From: Nageia nagi
Lineage: Eukaryota; Pinophyta
NCBI GenBank assembly: GCA_050084985.1
Contig: JBITNC010000001.1
Span: forward strand, 115,816,001-115,880,000
Direction: 5' to 3'
DNA: 64,000 nt
The notes below the pieces were generated by a model. It saw nothing but the letters and a program-made list of their open reading frames with translations. It ran no database searches and had not been told where the DNA came from. Position numbers and translations under genes: made by a program. Below, in pieces: positions 34,581 to 46,430 of this stretch (within the stretch, counting starts at the first letter, position 1; each line of letters starts with the position of its first letter).

Positions 34581-35118
34581 TGTTAGAATATATAATCTAT
34601 TATTGTGTAAGTTATTCCTTAGGTGGTATTTAAGTATTAATAATCTTTTTATGTGATTCCCTATTTTATCACTAAATACCTAAAAGTGATAAAGTAGTTG
34701 GAATACCTTGACCTAATCCTAGCATGAAACTTTTCCATACTAACCCTATGTAAACCTTGTGTTAAATGGTGAGTAAGGTGATATTCTCACCTATAAATAA
34801 AGGGCATGGTATTCTTATAAAATACACTTAAAGAAGCATGAAAATGCTAGTCTTGTAGAGTTGTAGGAATGCTCTTGTAGGATTGGTATAGGAGAATTCT
34901 TGTAGAAGAGTTCTTGATAATTTGTAAGAGAGTTAGATTTATTGAGAAATAGAAATTAGATATGATTCAAGTGGGTGTACTTATTTAGTAGGAACCACAT
35001 TATATGTGTGTCAAATTTGTGAGATTGATTATTGTGTTAATGTTATGAATATTAATTGTTAAGAGGGCTTTTAAGTGATCTTGGAGGATTAGAATTTTAT
35101 TCTTTAAGTTTTAAATCC

Positions 35119-35122
<4 letters not shown>
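34581..35122 (+). mobile_element. 3' LTR of the 7.44-kb element (copia family C)
   Basis: It runs from TGTTAGAATATATAATC to aaatccttca, directly after the purine-rich attaaggag. It is alignable end to end with 27,683-28,225. Confidence 0.95.

Positions 35123-35153
<31 letters not shown>
35123..35153. repeat. (TA)n microsatellite, right flank of the nested element
   Basis: An uninterrupted TA run begins at the last base of the 3' LTR. With 27,628-27,682 it shows the element landed in a TA-rich site; the exact target duplication is masked by the repeat. Confidence 0.95.
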
Positions 35154-35156
<3 letters not shown>

Positions 35157-35399
35157 ACCCTTAAAATAATACATAGGACATTATATGCATAAATCATTGA
35201 TTCATTCCCTAAGTAATTGTTAGCCATGTCATTCCTTCATACTTAGCAAATTAAATCAACACAAAGTCTTAAATAATTCTAATCAAAACCATTTCATAAT
35301 ACATTTAGGCATTCATAATAATCTATCTTGATTATATTGATCAAAAAAATAGAGTGTTATATTATCTTTTCAAAATACATCCATCCATACAACCAAGTC

Positions 35400-37390
35400 C
35401 ATGTTAGTTCCCTATGTTAATATCACTAGTGGTACCATGGTGACTCCTAGCGCTCCTAAAACTCTCTAACCTAGAGGTCATCCTATTCAATCTAGGCCTC
35501 TTAAATCCAATTTGTTTTTCTAGCACTATAAGCTGAGCTTATAGGTATCCCTTTTCATTTTTCAAGTCCTTAGCCTTATTTTTGTGTGCTATAACATAGT
35601 CCATCATTTCAAAGAAGTTGTTATCCTATGCATCCTCATGCATCATACATAGAATCTCCATACTCTTCTCTAATACTATAAGTCTAACCTTCAAACCCTT
35701 TATCTTCTTATCTTTGAAAATAGTCTCCTCCTTTAGGGTAGCTAGTGCATACTTAGATTGTTATCTTATTGTCTTCTTACAATCCAAGTCTAACTTTATT
35801 TGATGTGCAAAACCAAAACAAAGCAAAAATGTTAGTCATTATTTTTGCATAAGCACTAACTTGTAGGTACACAAAGAGGTACTTACTAAGCTCATTCTAG
35901 AGCTATTGTTTGGTCTCTACCATGGAAATTCCAATAGGCACATCCCATCCACCCTACTCCTCCTATTGTTGTAGCTCCTCCATTAGTATTTCCTACTCCT
36001 CTGCTTCCTCCTCATCACCCTCTTCCTCTTCTTCTTCATTTTTCTCACCCTTGGCAACCTCTACCAAGTGGTCCAAGCCATATAGACAAATTGGATCAAT
36101 TCTATCTCTAACCCACCATGTCAAATATGTTTAATCAAAGTAAGGCCCATTTGATGCCTTAGCTCCCTCATCATTATATTCACTCCTTAATCCATGATCC
36201 TAGGTAGGATGCCACTCTTCCTCCCACCTAGGAGGTCTCTCAAACATGTTATGGTCATGTGTCTTATACCTTCCATTTCTCACTACAAACTTGCATTCTG
36301 GAGGAATGCCTTGTCTCTTACAAAATTACCTCATAACCCTCTTAGGTATGTAAATCTCAATAAATGTCTTCCTAGTTTGAAGGTAGCATGTTATGCAATG
36401 CCAATATAACTCACCCCTTGGCTCATTTGGCCAATAATGTATCCCTGTATATTGTTTATAAATAACATCTCATACAAAAACCAAAGCTATGTTTATTTTC
36501 TTCCTTGCCCAATCAACTAATAAACTAAATCAAAAAATTAAACTTTTTATGATAAGATACTTACCACTCATAAAATCATTAATGACCTTCTAGTAAGCCA
36601 CCATGATCTTGTGGACCCATGTGATCTTCCCTATCTTAGCCCATTGATATCACATAGGATGGTTAGGAGCTATGTTGTGCATAAGAAGCTATTTAATCCA
36701 AACCATAATGATATACTTGTAGGCTTAGCATTGAAAGACAAATTAATGTGCCATCCTCTTCCTTCTCTTATGTACTATCAAACAATTATGTAAATTATGA
36801 AAAATATGGGATATAATATAAGAAGCCCATGCATACCCATGACCTTGTGTCATCTCATACACTACCCCTATCAAACCAAGTGGGAAGACATCATGATTCT
36901 TGTTAGGATAAATAATATTATCTATGCATACCATAATGATAAAAAAAACTTTTCTAAACTTCTTCATCTTGCCTCTAAATGCATGATGAAGGAAGGTACC
37001 CTTCTTACCTTCATGATACTCCTCAAGTCTAGTAAGCCACTTTATGGATGACTTGCAATGTGTAGTGGTCATCCCCTTCTCAAATAATATGGGTTTCCTC
37101 TTCATGGGCACTCATAAGATCCTATATATATCCTTTGGTACTATAGTTGTCTCCCTATTAAAAAGGTGAAAAGTATTAGTCTTCTCACACCACCTCTCCA
37201 TCATGACCATGAGTAGCTCCTTTTCCACTTGAATATATGGAGCATGAAGGAGCCATCCCATACCAACATGCCTAAGCATACCCACCTCATCATTAATGAG
37301 CTTTTCCTTCTATGCTATATACATATCCTAGCTCTAAGACATAGGCTTGGACTCTATGAGGAATTGATGACACTGCAATAAAAAAATAAC
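35400..37390 (-). pseudogene. Plant mobile domain (PMD) protein pseudogene, antisense within the gypsy composite
   Basis: Minus-strand translation from about 37,380 shows a PMD-like N-terminal region: LINDEVGMLRHVGMGWLLHA, ERWCEKTNTFHLFNRETTI, VPKDIYRIL and VPMKRKPILF (37,090-37,310). An intact 122-codon stretch follows (37,111-36,743) with FHNLHNC and GHGYAWASYIISH. Then come YIPKRVMR..RQGIPPECKFVV (about 36,270-36,370) and RPPRWEEEW, an acidic run of Glu residues (about 35,990-36,040) and a charged coiled-coil-like tail to about 35,400. Stops and shifts break the frame. A ttttttattgcag phrase (rc at about 37,372-37,384) just before the first recognisable codons resembles a 3' splice site. 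PMD proteins are linked to transposons and silencing in plants. Here the frame is antisense to the gag and LTRs. Confidence 0.72.
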
Positions 37391-37399
37391 AAGGTATGC

Positions 37400-38685
37400 A
37401 TTAGTATTTTATTATGATTCATTGAAAATATAAGGTAGTAATTTCATTTTATTATTTTCAGCACACGTAAACTATAACCACATTTGATAAATCACTTTTC
37501 CATCTAGAAAGTCACTCTACCACACCAACACCTAGGTTGGGCTTCTTATAGTAACTTTTTTCAAAAATTGAGAGCAAAATTCACTTACCCCTATGATTCT
37601 ATAAAATCAAATTTTCACCCGTTTCTACACCTTCTAAACATGAATTCATCTAAGCTTTAGGTATAAAAACCCTTACCTTAAGTTTCATATGATTTTTCCT
37701 ATTTCTCATATAAACTTGCAAATTTCATGAAACAAAATCAAACAAATGGTCTTATATGCCTACCACATGGGTGGAAACCTTGTTATGTTAGAGAAGGTAT
37801 GCCCTATGGTTGTCTTGCTCTATAATCTTCACCTTGAAAATCAATGATATATCAAAAACCATAGTAAAAATAATAAAACTAACCCAAATCACTTCCAATC
37901 ATAAACAAAACCACTTACCTTGCAATGATAATCACATAAAATTCTCACAATCACCTCATTAGGTTCACCAAACCCTTCTTAGACTAGATCTCATACTACA
38001 AATAGTGAAAATGATAAATAAATCATAATTTAGGAATATTTAAACTCAAAATGGGATACAATCAATGAGGTAAGTGATAATTAATGACCATCTTTTTCCT
38101 CCACCACTTACATATAGGAAATTCCATTTCCTCATGTCGTCTATGTTCATTGTCAAAACATTTGGTTATAAAATTTGCTATGGACCTCTACATCCACAGT
38201 AATGTTAACACCCACACTAGCTAACTAGCACTCATGCTATCATTCCTCGATATTCACATCATTAACTTGAAAATAATGAATCATCTACCTATATGTATTA
38301 TAAAAATTGATTTAGTACTAACATATCTTGGAGAATAAAGTTTTTACAAGAATAAATGAACATCCAATCTAATAATGATGCATTCCTTGCATGTTCATTC
38401 TTAGTTCTAATCTGTTCGTCATAGAATCAAGCACTTTATCAATAGCTATAAAGTATGAAAATATATTTTTTGTATTCATATCTCATACTAAATATTACAA
38501 TTTCAATAGTATAAGCATCCAATTCAAACTCACTAGCACTAATGCTAAAGCTAGCATGAACGTTGGGTTACAAAAGAATAAATCAAATTGAATCACAACA
38601 CATTAGCATAATGGGTAAGGTACAAGGTGTAATCTTATCCTTATATGCACTTTTAATTCAATAATTTGTATGATTGGGAACTATT
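37400..38685. other. Unassigned DNA between the PMD frame and minisatellite
   Basis: No domain match on either strand. By position it would hold the 5' part, intron or promoter of the antisense PMD frame. Confidence 0.35.
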
Positions 38686-38689
38686 CAAA

Positions 38690-39110
38690 CCAATCATAGT
38701 TGAGTCACCTTTGTTGGCTGTTCAACTAACCATCATACACAAATCACATCTAAGAATGGGGCTTGTACCTCATGATGATAATTGTATCTCATATCAATAT
38801 CTAAGAATGGGACATATACCTCATGACAATGAATGACATATCATATAATGTAGTTATAAAATATTTAAATCAATCATGTATTTGAGTCACCTTTTTTGCT
38901 TAGATCTCAACTAACCATCACCATGTAGTTCTTTTTGCTTCATATGTTGTATCTAGGAATGAGGCATGTACCTCATGATGATGTTAACATATATTATTCT
39001 AATTTCATGTTTTCCATCTAATAATAGGGCATGTACCCCATGATTATGTGGATACACCATTATCATAATTTCTTATGTATGCATCTAAGAATGAAACATT
39101 GAGTATTTTT
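38690..39110. repeat. Degenerate minisatellite upstream of the gypsy 3' LTR
   Basis: The core atctaagaatgggrcatgtacctcatgatgat recurs at about 38,748, 38,801, 38,950, 39,018 and 39,080. A longer phrase, tgagtcacctttttt-tgcttagatctcaactaaccatca, also repeats at 38,700 and 38,883, suggesting a higher-order unit of about 180 bases. Confidence 0.8.
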
Positions 39111-39483
39111 GTATTTAGCATTCTTAAGATGATATATACATATTATTAATTTCATCCAACTTTATTACTATTATATAATTTGTAATGAAATCCTATGATG
39201 TTTTCACTTATTATCAATGCTATATGTTTTACATGTAAATAATAATATATGTGCTTGGAAGTGTGTGCCTCTTGTTTTTAAGTTTTATTCTTTGCTCTTG
39301 GTTGATTGTACTACATGCAAGCTATTACATCTCACAACCAAGGCAAAGAGAGGGCAATATACATCATTAAATACTTGATGATTTAGATAGCTAAATCAAG
39401 GAAGTGTTAATTTTTTCTTCTCTTTACCTTTACTTTCTTTGAAAGCATAATGTTATTTCAAGATTCAATTTCATTATAATTAC

Positions 39484-39492
39484 AAAGGGGGG
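39484..39492 (+). promoter_or_regulatory. Polypurine tract of the gypsy composite
   Basis: aaagggggg sits just before the LTR start, where a plus-strand priming tract is expected. Confidence 0.8.
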
Positions 39493-40280
39493 CATCTATT
39501 GACACCTAAAAGTGGTCCCCTTAACACAATCCCACTTAGGTATAACTTTACACATACATTTAATCATATTTTACCTTATTATCACATATTTCTTAGGTTA
39601 TATTCTTATTTTTTATTTTAGGTACATTGGGAAGGCTTCAACCAATATTCAAGGGGTAAAATGGTGATATCATGCTTGATATAAATGTAAGTATCTCTAA
39701 CTTGGGGAAAGCAAGTCAATATTACATCTTGATAGTCGACACCCCACACTTGGGTGTTTCTAAATTTCACCTATTGAGAATAGAATCTTGTTATCACTTG
39801 AGTGAATATTTTTTATCTATTTGTGTGATCATATGCTTGATTTGACTTGTTATCATATTCATTGTCATCGATCCTTGTTGGTGAACCTCATTCCTTAGGA
39901 ATGTTCACATCCATGTTGATGTTTGCACCCATGTTGAGCTCTTAGAGATTAGCATCCACATTAATGTTTCTTTTGCATTTGTCCTTAGGGTTTGCATAAT
40001 AAGGCCACTACTCTTTGACAAGTTCATTGATTGTATCCTCAACCATGACATAGTTAAGGACATATAGGTATTTATCTTTCACTTTATTCCTTCTTCTTTA
40101 GTGCATGTAGATCATTTTACATCTTGATATCAATGTAATTTATTATTTATATTATTGCATTATAGTATTACCTTATTCATGTATGTTTATTTGATTAAAA
40201 TAGATTAGATAATTCATACAATAAATATTTATGTATATTTTGTTCATTTACAGTAAAACACTAGGTGATACCAAAACACA
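39493..40280 (+). mobile_element. Gypsy LTR (family G), right copy
   Basis: About 790 bases, beginning near ctattgacacctaaaag and ending ccaaaacaca. It is alignable with 22,727-23,976 except that it lacks the nested copia LTR. With the polypurine tract before it, this is the 3' LTR of the 22.7-40.3 kb composite. Confidence 0.88.
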
Positions 40281-40423
40281 TATCAACAAGGTACTAGATG
40301 ACCTAGACACTTTTTGAGAGAACATGATACTGGTGATACTTATTCATTTTGAGATATTGTGAGGTGATTTTTGTAAAATGCTCATGATGCTTATGTATTA
40401 CTTTTTTATGGCCTTGAGCCACA

Positions 40424-40424
40424 T

Positions 40425-40485
<61 letters not shown>

Positions 40486-40486
40486 T
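40424..40486. repeat. (TA)n(TG)n microsatellite
   Basis: About 9 TA units pass into about 20 TG units, about 150 bases after the gypsy 3' LTR. Confidence 0.97.
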
Positions 40487-40499
40487 AGGTTTTTTATAC

Positions 40500-41470
40500 A
40501 CTTGTGTTTATGAATGAATGCATTTACATGTCTATATTTTATGTTATGCTTTTGTGAATTATATGAATTTTTTTAATTCAATTCTATTATTATGTTTTTT
40601 ATATTTTGTTATGGAATTATATAATTTCATTTAATGCATGTGTAAACTAATGTAACATTACAATACTTTATGAGATGGTTATGCATTTTACTTTTAAGAT
40701 ATTACCTTAAATATTTTGCTTTTTATATTTTTAAATGATAAATAGTAATACATGGTGGTTTGATGTAGTATTTTTAGGATCACTTCCATTTTAATATGTT
40801 GAATGGGACCTTGCTCTATACATTTTGCAAAATAATGAGAAGAAATACCATTCAACTATCTTGACCCATGGTAAGATAAGATAAAACAATGAGAGATTTG
40901 CAACAATGAAATATAATAAATGGACTCAACGAGCAAAGCAAATAGTTTTGGAACTAAATTCTATCTTAATGTGCAAAATGTGCTCTATCTCTAATCAAAC
41001 TAGGAAGGATATGATGTCTAACTATTCCAATACCTTATGAATGTTATAAGAAAATACAATGAAATCAAAGCAAATAACATTAAACAATGATAAGCATACC
41101 AATTGATATTAGGATATGAGTGACTATTGGTTATCATATTCATAAAAAAAACATAGGAAACATTAAAATTGAGGAACCATCCAAGTATTGACTCATGAAT
41201 ATTAATATCTAGCTTGATGAAATAAAACAAGTGATGTTTGGAAAGGGACTCCTAGAGCTACTTAGTATAGCTTGCATAGGGATTCTTCCTGGGTGAGCAT
41301 ATAAAAGTGAAAAGAAAAAGCAAATAATACTAACATATCATTGTGTAATGATGAAAACATGATAAGGAGATAATAAGAAAGTGATATAATTACATAATCA
41401 TTAAGATCATTAAGTTTTAAGTTGTTTATCTTTTTTTAAGAATAAAATATGCAAGAAGGATCATAAATAA
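40500..41470. other. Unassigned DNA at the 3' side of the minus-strand gypsy element
   Basis: The 3' LTR of the minus-strand element is expected here. I could not match it to the proposed 5' LTR at 51.5-52.6 kb, so either it was lost or my 5' LTR call is wrong. Confidence 0.35.
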
Positions 41471-41479
41471 GGAAAAAAC

Positions 41480-42420
41480 AAAGGAAACGATCATGCCCTT
41501 CCCTATATGTCAAAAGGTTGAAGGTAGATAATTTTTATCATTTCAACCTCCTTTATCCCTTTTAATGTAGCCAAGTGGTATTATCCTAAGTAAAATTTGT
41601 GTTTTACCACATACAAACCTAACCAATTTGGAGCCAACTTGTCTCTCAAAGCCTGCTTTTGGTGCGTATTCTTTGATTTTCCTTAAGTACTATGTCATCA
41701 ATATGAAGTTATCATAGTTTCACTCTTTTGTTATATGCTTTCTTGATATGATTATGATATACCTTAAAGTGCTCCAAGGCATTGATCTACATTTAATCTA
41801 GTAAAACCAATTGATCCAATTTAGCTTGTTTGGCCTTAGGTTCTAGTAATAAATCTTGTAATTGAATCCTCATAAATGGGATATAAAGCTCTAAAGGCAT
41901 GACTACCTCTTCCCCATAAACTAATAAAAATGGTGTTACACTTGTAGTATTTTTAATATTAGTTTTGTAGGCCCATAATGCAAGAGTAATTTGAGCATGA
42001 CAATCATTATTAGATATGTTGATGATCTTTTTTAGAATGGTAACTATTATATTATTCATAGCCTCCACTTTCCCATTGCCTTGTGGATAGTAAGGAGTTG
42101 AAAAATTGTGATTGATGTTATATCTATAACAAAATCTTTGCATATCCGTATTTTTTAAATTAGGACCATTATTTGAAACTATTCATGTAGGTATACCAAA
42201 CTGATTGATGATATTGTGCTTTATGAACTCAATAATCTTAGGATCTTTATTGGATGTCATGGGTGTTTCTTTAACCCATTTTTTGAAATATTTTATGGTT
42301 GTAATTATGAACTTGTTCCCCCTATATGAGGGTGAATTTATTTTATTGATTAGATCAAAGCTCCATCTTGAGAATGGCCATGTAGCCTAGATTGGTTGCA
42401 ATGCTTAACAAGGTGTATGT
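41480..42420 (-). pseudogene. Tat-like gypsy integrase remnant, minus strand
   Basis: Reading from 42,420: WPFSRWSFDLINKINSPS, NKFIITTIKYFKKWVKETPM, IVSNNGPNLK, FSTPYYPQGNGKVEAMNN (about 42,040-42,100), ALWAYKTNIKNTTSVTPFLL, GEEVVMPLELYIPF and KAKQAKLDQLVLLD. A tail with VYHNHIKKAYNKRV, DIVLKEN and WLQIG-like sequence follows to about 41,590. The N-terminal HHCC zinc region is not clear. A 116-codon open stretch at 41,793-42,143 is the best-preserved part. Close relatives of every motif occur in the plus-strand integrase at 21.6-22.7 kb. Confidence 0.9.
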
Positions 42421-42989
42421 ATCAAATTTACATGTTAGTATTTTATGCATTTTTGGATATAATTGTGATAGTCTCTCTTCATGGTGGGCCAATAGTAATC
42501 CATTTTAATCAAGAATTTGGCAATGCATAACCATTAAAATGTTCCCCAAAGGTTTCATTATGATAAGTGTGCATTGCTATTTGTTGATTTGACCATTCTA
42601 TGGATCTAAGAAGCATATCATTGTATCCTATCCTATACATAACATCTCCTAGAATGGATTTTTACTTAAATTATCATTTCTCTCCTATAGACATGATTGA
42701 CTATAAAGTCCCCCATTTGAGATAGTCTTTGAATTATTGATACAATAGGACATTTGATTCCATATTTACCTCGTTGATTTGTATTGTTGATACCTCATAA
42801 GGAAGGGACAATTTTAGATTATGATTATACATTGTGATTATCTCCAAATGAGTGATTTTTCAAAATGAATTTTGTAATATGAGAGATCCTAATGATTCCA
42901 TAGTATCCAAAAACTAGTTAGATAACCTAGGACTTTATTCTAAATCATAGCCTTTAAAGTATTCAAATAATTTTTCTACTAAAGCCTTG

Positions 42990-43330
42990 TACTACTAGAG
43001 AAGAGGTTGGTTACATACAAAAATACCCTTGATCTAATTAACTATCAAAAATGAATCACTATAAATATTTATGCATTCAAGCTTCTTGTTAATTGCCAAT
43101 TTTAAACCAAGATAAGTGCTTCATATTCTCCATTGTTATTTGTACACTTAAAAGCTAGTTTGAAAGAGAATGTAATGAGAACACCCTAAGGGGTTATGAA
43201 AACCATGTTGATGCCTCCCCTTATTAATATCATGAACTATCAAACTATAAGGTCATGTCATAATCCTCCTTATCGACCTCCTCCTAAATTTTGAAAATAC
43301 AAAACAAGTTACTATTTGGCAACTCAATAT
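42990..43330 (-). pseudogene. Second RNase H remnant of the minus-strand gypsy element
   Basis: Minus-strand text includes FKCTNNNGEYEALILV (about 43,100-43,155), the same helix seen in the plus-strand element at 21.28 kb. It lies between RNase H and integrase, the position of the extra archaeal-type RNase H in Tat elements. Confidence 0.78.
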
Positions 43331-43367
43331 TTAGGGGGATGTTATTTTTCTATGGAGCTTTCACCAA

Positions 43368-44600
43368 CTATTCTATAATGAATTGACCTATAATATATTT
43401 TTTATTGATGAATTCAAGATCAAATTCTATAAGAAACATGATTAATTTGGTGACCTTGGCATTGAGGACCATTTTGTTCATCATATACTTTATAGGATCC
43501 ATTTTAGATATTACATAGGTCTTTTGGTTAAGCATATAATGCCTATGCTTTTGGGTTGCAAATATAACTACCAAACATATCTTCTCTAGATGTGTATACT
43601 TAACCTCATAAATTGCTAGAGTCTGACTCAATTATTATATCACTTTCTCCTTTTTTGATTCTTTTTTTGTGCCAACATTAAGCCTAAAGAAAAATTGATA
43701 CCTGATATGTAAAGATGAAATGGAACTCCCAATCTAGGAGGAGTGAAGATGAGAGGATGCGTAATATATTTATTAATAGTATCAAAAGCCTCTTAACACT
43801 CTAAATGTCATACAAAGTTCAAAAAAATATTTAGCAGTTTATTGAATAGAAGACACTTATCAGATAACTATGCTATGAATACCCTAATGGTTTGAATCTT
43901 TCCTTGTAGGCTTTGCAACTATTTTAAATTTTGAGGATGAGATATTTCATTTATCACCTTAACATTATTGGGGTATTCATCAATGCCTCTTTTTGATACA
44001 ATAAAGGCAAACAATTTTCCTCTTAGAACCTTGAATACACACTTATTAGGATTCAACTTGAAATTGTATTCTAGTAGTTGACCTAGGATTTTGCACATAA
44101 CCTCTAAGTGAGACTTGTGTTTTAGATTTTATAATGAGATCATCCACTTAATATTAAAATATATCATGTATATATTCATGTAGGATGTATTTAATAGCCC
44201 TTTAGCATGTCGGACCTACATTCTTGAGGCCAAAGGGCATAACCTTATAGTAATAGGTTCCCTAGGGTTTTGTCAATGTTATTTTATGTTGATCTCCTTC
44301 AGTAATCATGATTTGGTTATACCCTAGAAAATCATCCATTAAAGAAAAAATTTTATATTTAAAGGTATTTTATACTAAGGTATCAATATTTGTAAGTGAA
44401 AAATTATCTTTAGGACATGCCTTATTTACATCTCTAAAATTGATGCAAATTATGATTCTCCTATCTAGTTTTGGCACTATGACAAGATTAGAGACCAATT
44501 TTAGATAGGAAATAACTTCTATAAATTTTTAATTTAACATTTATTGAAGCTCAAATTTCACTAATAAAGTCTTTGCAAGATGCATTCTATATGGTTTCTA
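43368..44600 (-). pseudogene. Tat-like gypsy reverse transcriptase-RNase H remnant, minus strand
   Basis: RT landmarks on the minus strand: FGLKNVGPTC (about 44,210-44,240), HEYIHDIF..VDDLIIKSKT (about 44,110-44,180, catalytic region degraded), FAFIVSKRGIDEYPNNVKVI and LQSLQGKIQTIRVFIA. RNase H follows at 43,631-43,368: TLAIYEVKYTHLEKICLVVI, HRHYMLNQKTYVI, DPIKYMM and FDLEFINKKYIIGQ. Stops are scattered, but long stretches stay open. Confidence 0.88.
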
Positions 44601-44759
44601 CTTAACTGATTTTGCCTCCTCCCTTAAGGTCAAATTGTGCACCACTAAGTTTATATCCAAGCCTGGCATATATTGATATATATAGGCAAAGACTTTGATT
44701 CTTTTCTTTATATTCATGATACATAATTTCATTTCCTCTTTGTTAATACTCTAACCAAA

Positions 44760-45110
44760 CTACACCATATTTAAATTATTTGTCTCATCTCCTAGATCAA
44801 TTATTGTAGCCTTCTCTAGTAGTATATTAGATTCCTCTTTCCATTGATGGTTAAGAAAGGGCCAATAAGCATCCTCGTATGGATCCTCACCAAGGAGATA
44901 AGCATGGTAACTTGGAAGAATAAAAAGATAATATGTGTCCAAATCAATAGTGTATAATCTAGATAAATAAGAGGTATCTTTTTCCATAACATGAAAATCA
45001 TCAAAGTCAAGAGCTTGAACATAAGGATAAATATACAACACATCAATAATATTAATTTGTTTGAATATAAAAGGAGGAAGAGAACATTGATACATTGGTG
45101 AGGAAGGCAT
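44760..45110 (-). pseudogene. Linker between protease and RT in the minus-strand gypsy element
   Basis: A 116-codon open stretch (MPSSPMYQCSLPPF onward, with acidic segments such as GEDPYEDAYWPF and ATIIDLGDETNN) lies where Tat-type polyproteins have a poorly conserved protease-RT spacer. It ends with the IDLGDETNN-like segment that usually precedes RT. No independent function is implied. Confidence 0.6.
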
Positions 45111-46089
45111 ATCGATTAATGTATCTTCATAAGGGAAGGATGGTTCCTCATAATCCCCCTCATCTTAAATCTCATGGATCTGGCTTATGGTTGTTTTTAT
45201 TCAAGGGCCTTTATAACCAAGGGCTTATTTATCTTTATCACCCTAGCTAGGTAGTTACATGACATGTATGGTACCTTTATCATACCTTTCCAAACCATAT
45301 TCATACAATTTGCACTTGGCAAAGTAGTGGAGGATAAAATATGGCCTAGAAAGGTAGTCTATCTTATCATAGAGACTCTATTTTGATAGTACTCTATATT
45401 TTGTATATGCTAGTAGATTTGATCTTGCATACACAAAATATGTTTGATTTTGTGATGGTCTAAGTGGAACCAAAGTACCAATGGCAAAGGGAGACTCACA
45501 TGGGAACCCCACATCCTATAAGTAAAGGATATTAAACAAAATATTATTTTTTGAATACTCCCCTATGTTGATATTTAAATTTTTTATGTCCACTCTTAAT
45601 ACATGATCTTGATCTTGAAGGGATTCCTCCTTTTTCTTTTTAAGTGCAACTTCATAACAAATTCCTCTATTTTTGTATTTTTCCATGGTTCACTTATAAA
45701 GTAATTGCTTAGCATATCCTTTTTGGCTAATGTTTGTTTAAGTATTTTATCTAGATATTTTGCTCTTGCCTTCCAAGAGTTTTCTTCCTAAAGCATATGG
45801 GAAGGAACAAGAGGCTTCTTTTCTTTATATGATCATTTGATAAGCTTATTGATCTATAGTTATGTATATTTTTCATTTATTTTAAAAGTTTCATTTAATT
45901 TTGCTTTTTTATATCTCTTTTCAATCATGATTTACTTTAGATATTTTTGGCTCTTCATTAATGTTATGGCCAAGATACAATGGATCTTAGTTAATGTTGA
46001 TAATTTTTAGATAGATATGTGTGTATGTAAGGATAGGTACCTATGGTAAATTAATGATATTATAGTGTCTAAAGGGTTCCTCATCCATC

Positions 46090-46430
46090 CATATATAGTA
46101 TACAACTCCATCCTCAAGATATTTCATGCATCTATGTAGTGTAGATGGCACATATTCCATCTCTCTGATCCAAAGCTGACCAAGTAAGAAGTTATATTAT
46201 TTTTCCCCTTCAATCACTTGAAAGCATGAATGATTTGTCTTAGATAATACTAATATAATTAACTCAATGCTATCTAATGTGTTCCATAACTAATTTTTGA
46301 AGGCTCATAAGATCAATGTAGGTGATTGCAAATGTAAAAGAGCAAGATTGAGCTTACCCAAAGCTATTGATGATACCACATTTATAGTTGATCCCTCATC
46401 GACTATAACTCTTTTGAAGTTCTTTCCATA
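46090..46430 (-). pseudogene. Gypsy aspartic protease remnant, minus strand
   Basis: Minus-strand text reads VIVDEGSTINVVSS (catalytic D-x-G replaced), then FQVIEGEK and YNFLLGQLWIREMEYVPSTL, HRCMKYL. These match the C-terminal LLGRPWI..VPSTLHQ region of Tat-type proteases. Confidence 0.78.

Larger units (their letters stand above)
27683..35122 (+). mobile_element. Complete non-autonomous LTR retrotransposon (LARD-like), 7.44 kb
   Basis: Two direct LTRs of about 543 and 542 bases bound a 6.35-kb interior with no recognisable protease, RT, RNase H or integrase on either strand. A primer-binding site follows the 5' LTR and a purine tract precedes the 3' LTR. Both ends sit in (TA)n. The interior holds one possible protein frame (31,950-32,480), several unrelated minisatellites and a 3' subterminal part similar to the coding copia element at 52.76-60.71 kb. 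I judge the two LTRs to be roughly 85-90 percent identical by eye, so the insertion is old. It interrupts the gypsy composite between gag and the PMD region. Confidence 0.92.

Noticed and set aside
36797-37051. 84-codon plus-strand frame
   Set aside because: Complement of the best-preserved part of the PMD frame on the minus strand.
39480-40280. Right family G LTR as the 3' LTR of the plus-strand pol at 19.75-22.72 kb
   Set aside because: That pol already abuts its own LTR at 22,727, and gag follows it; the right LTR pairs better with the 22.7-kb copy around the gag/PMD composite.
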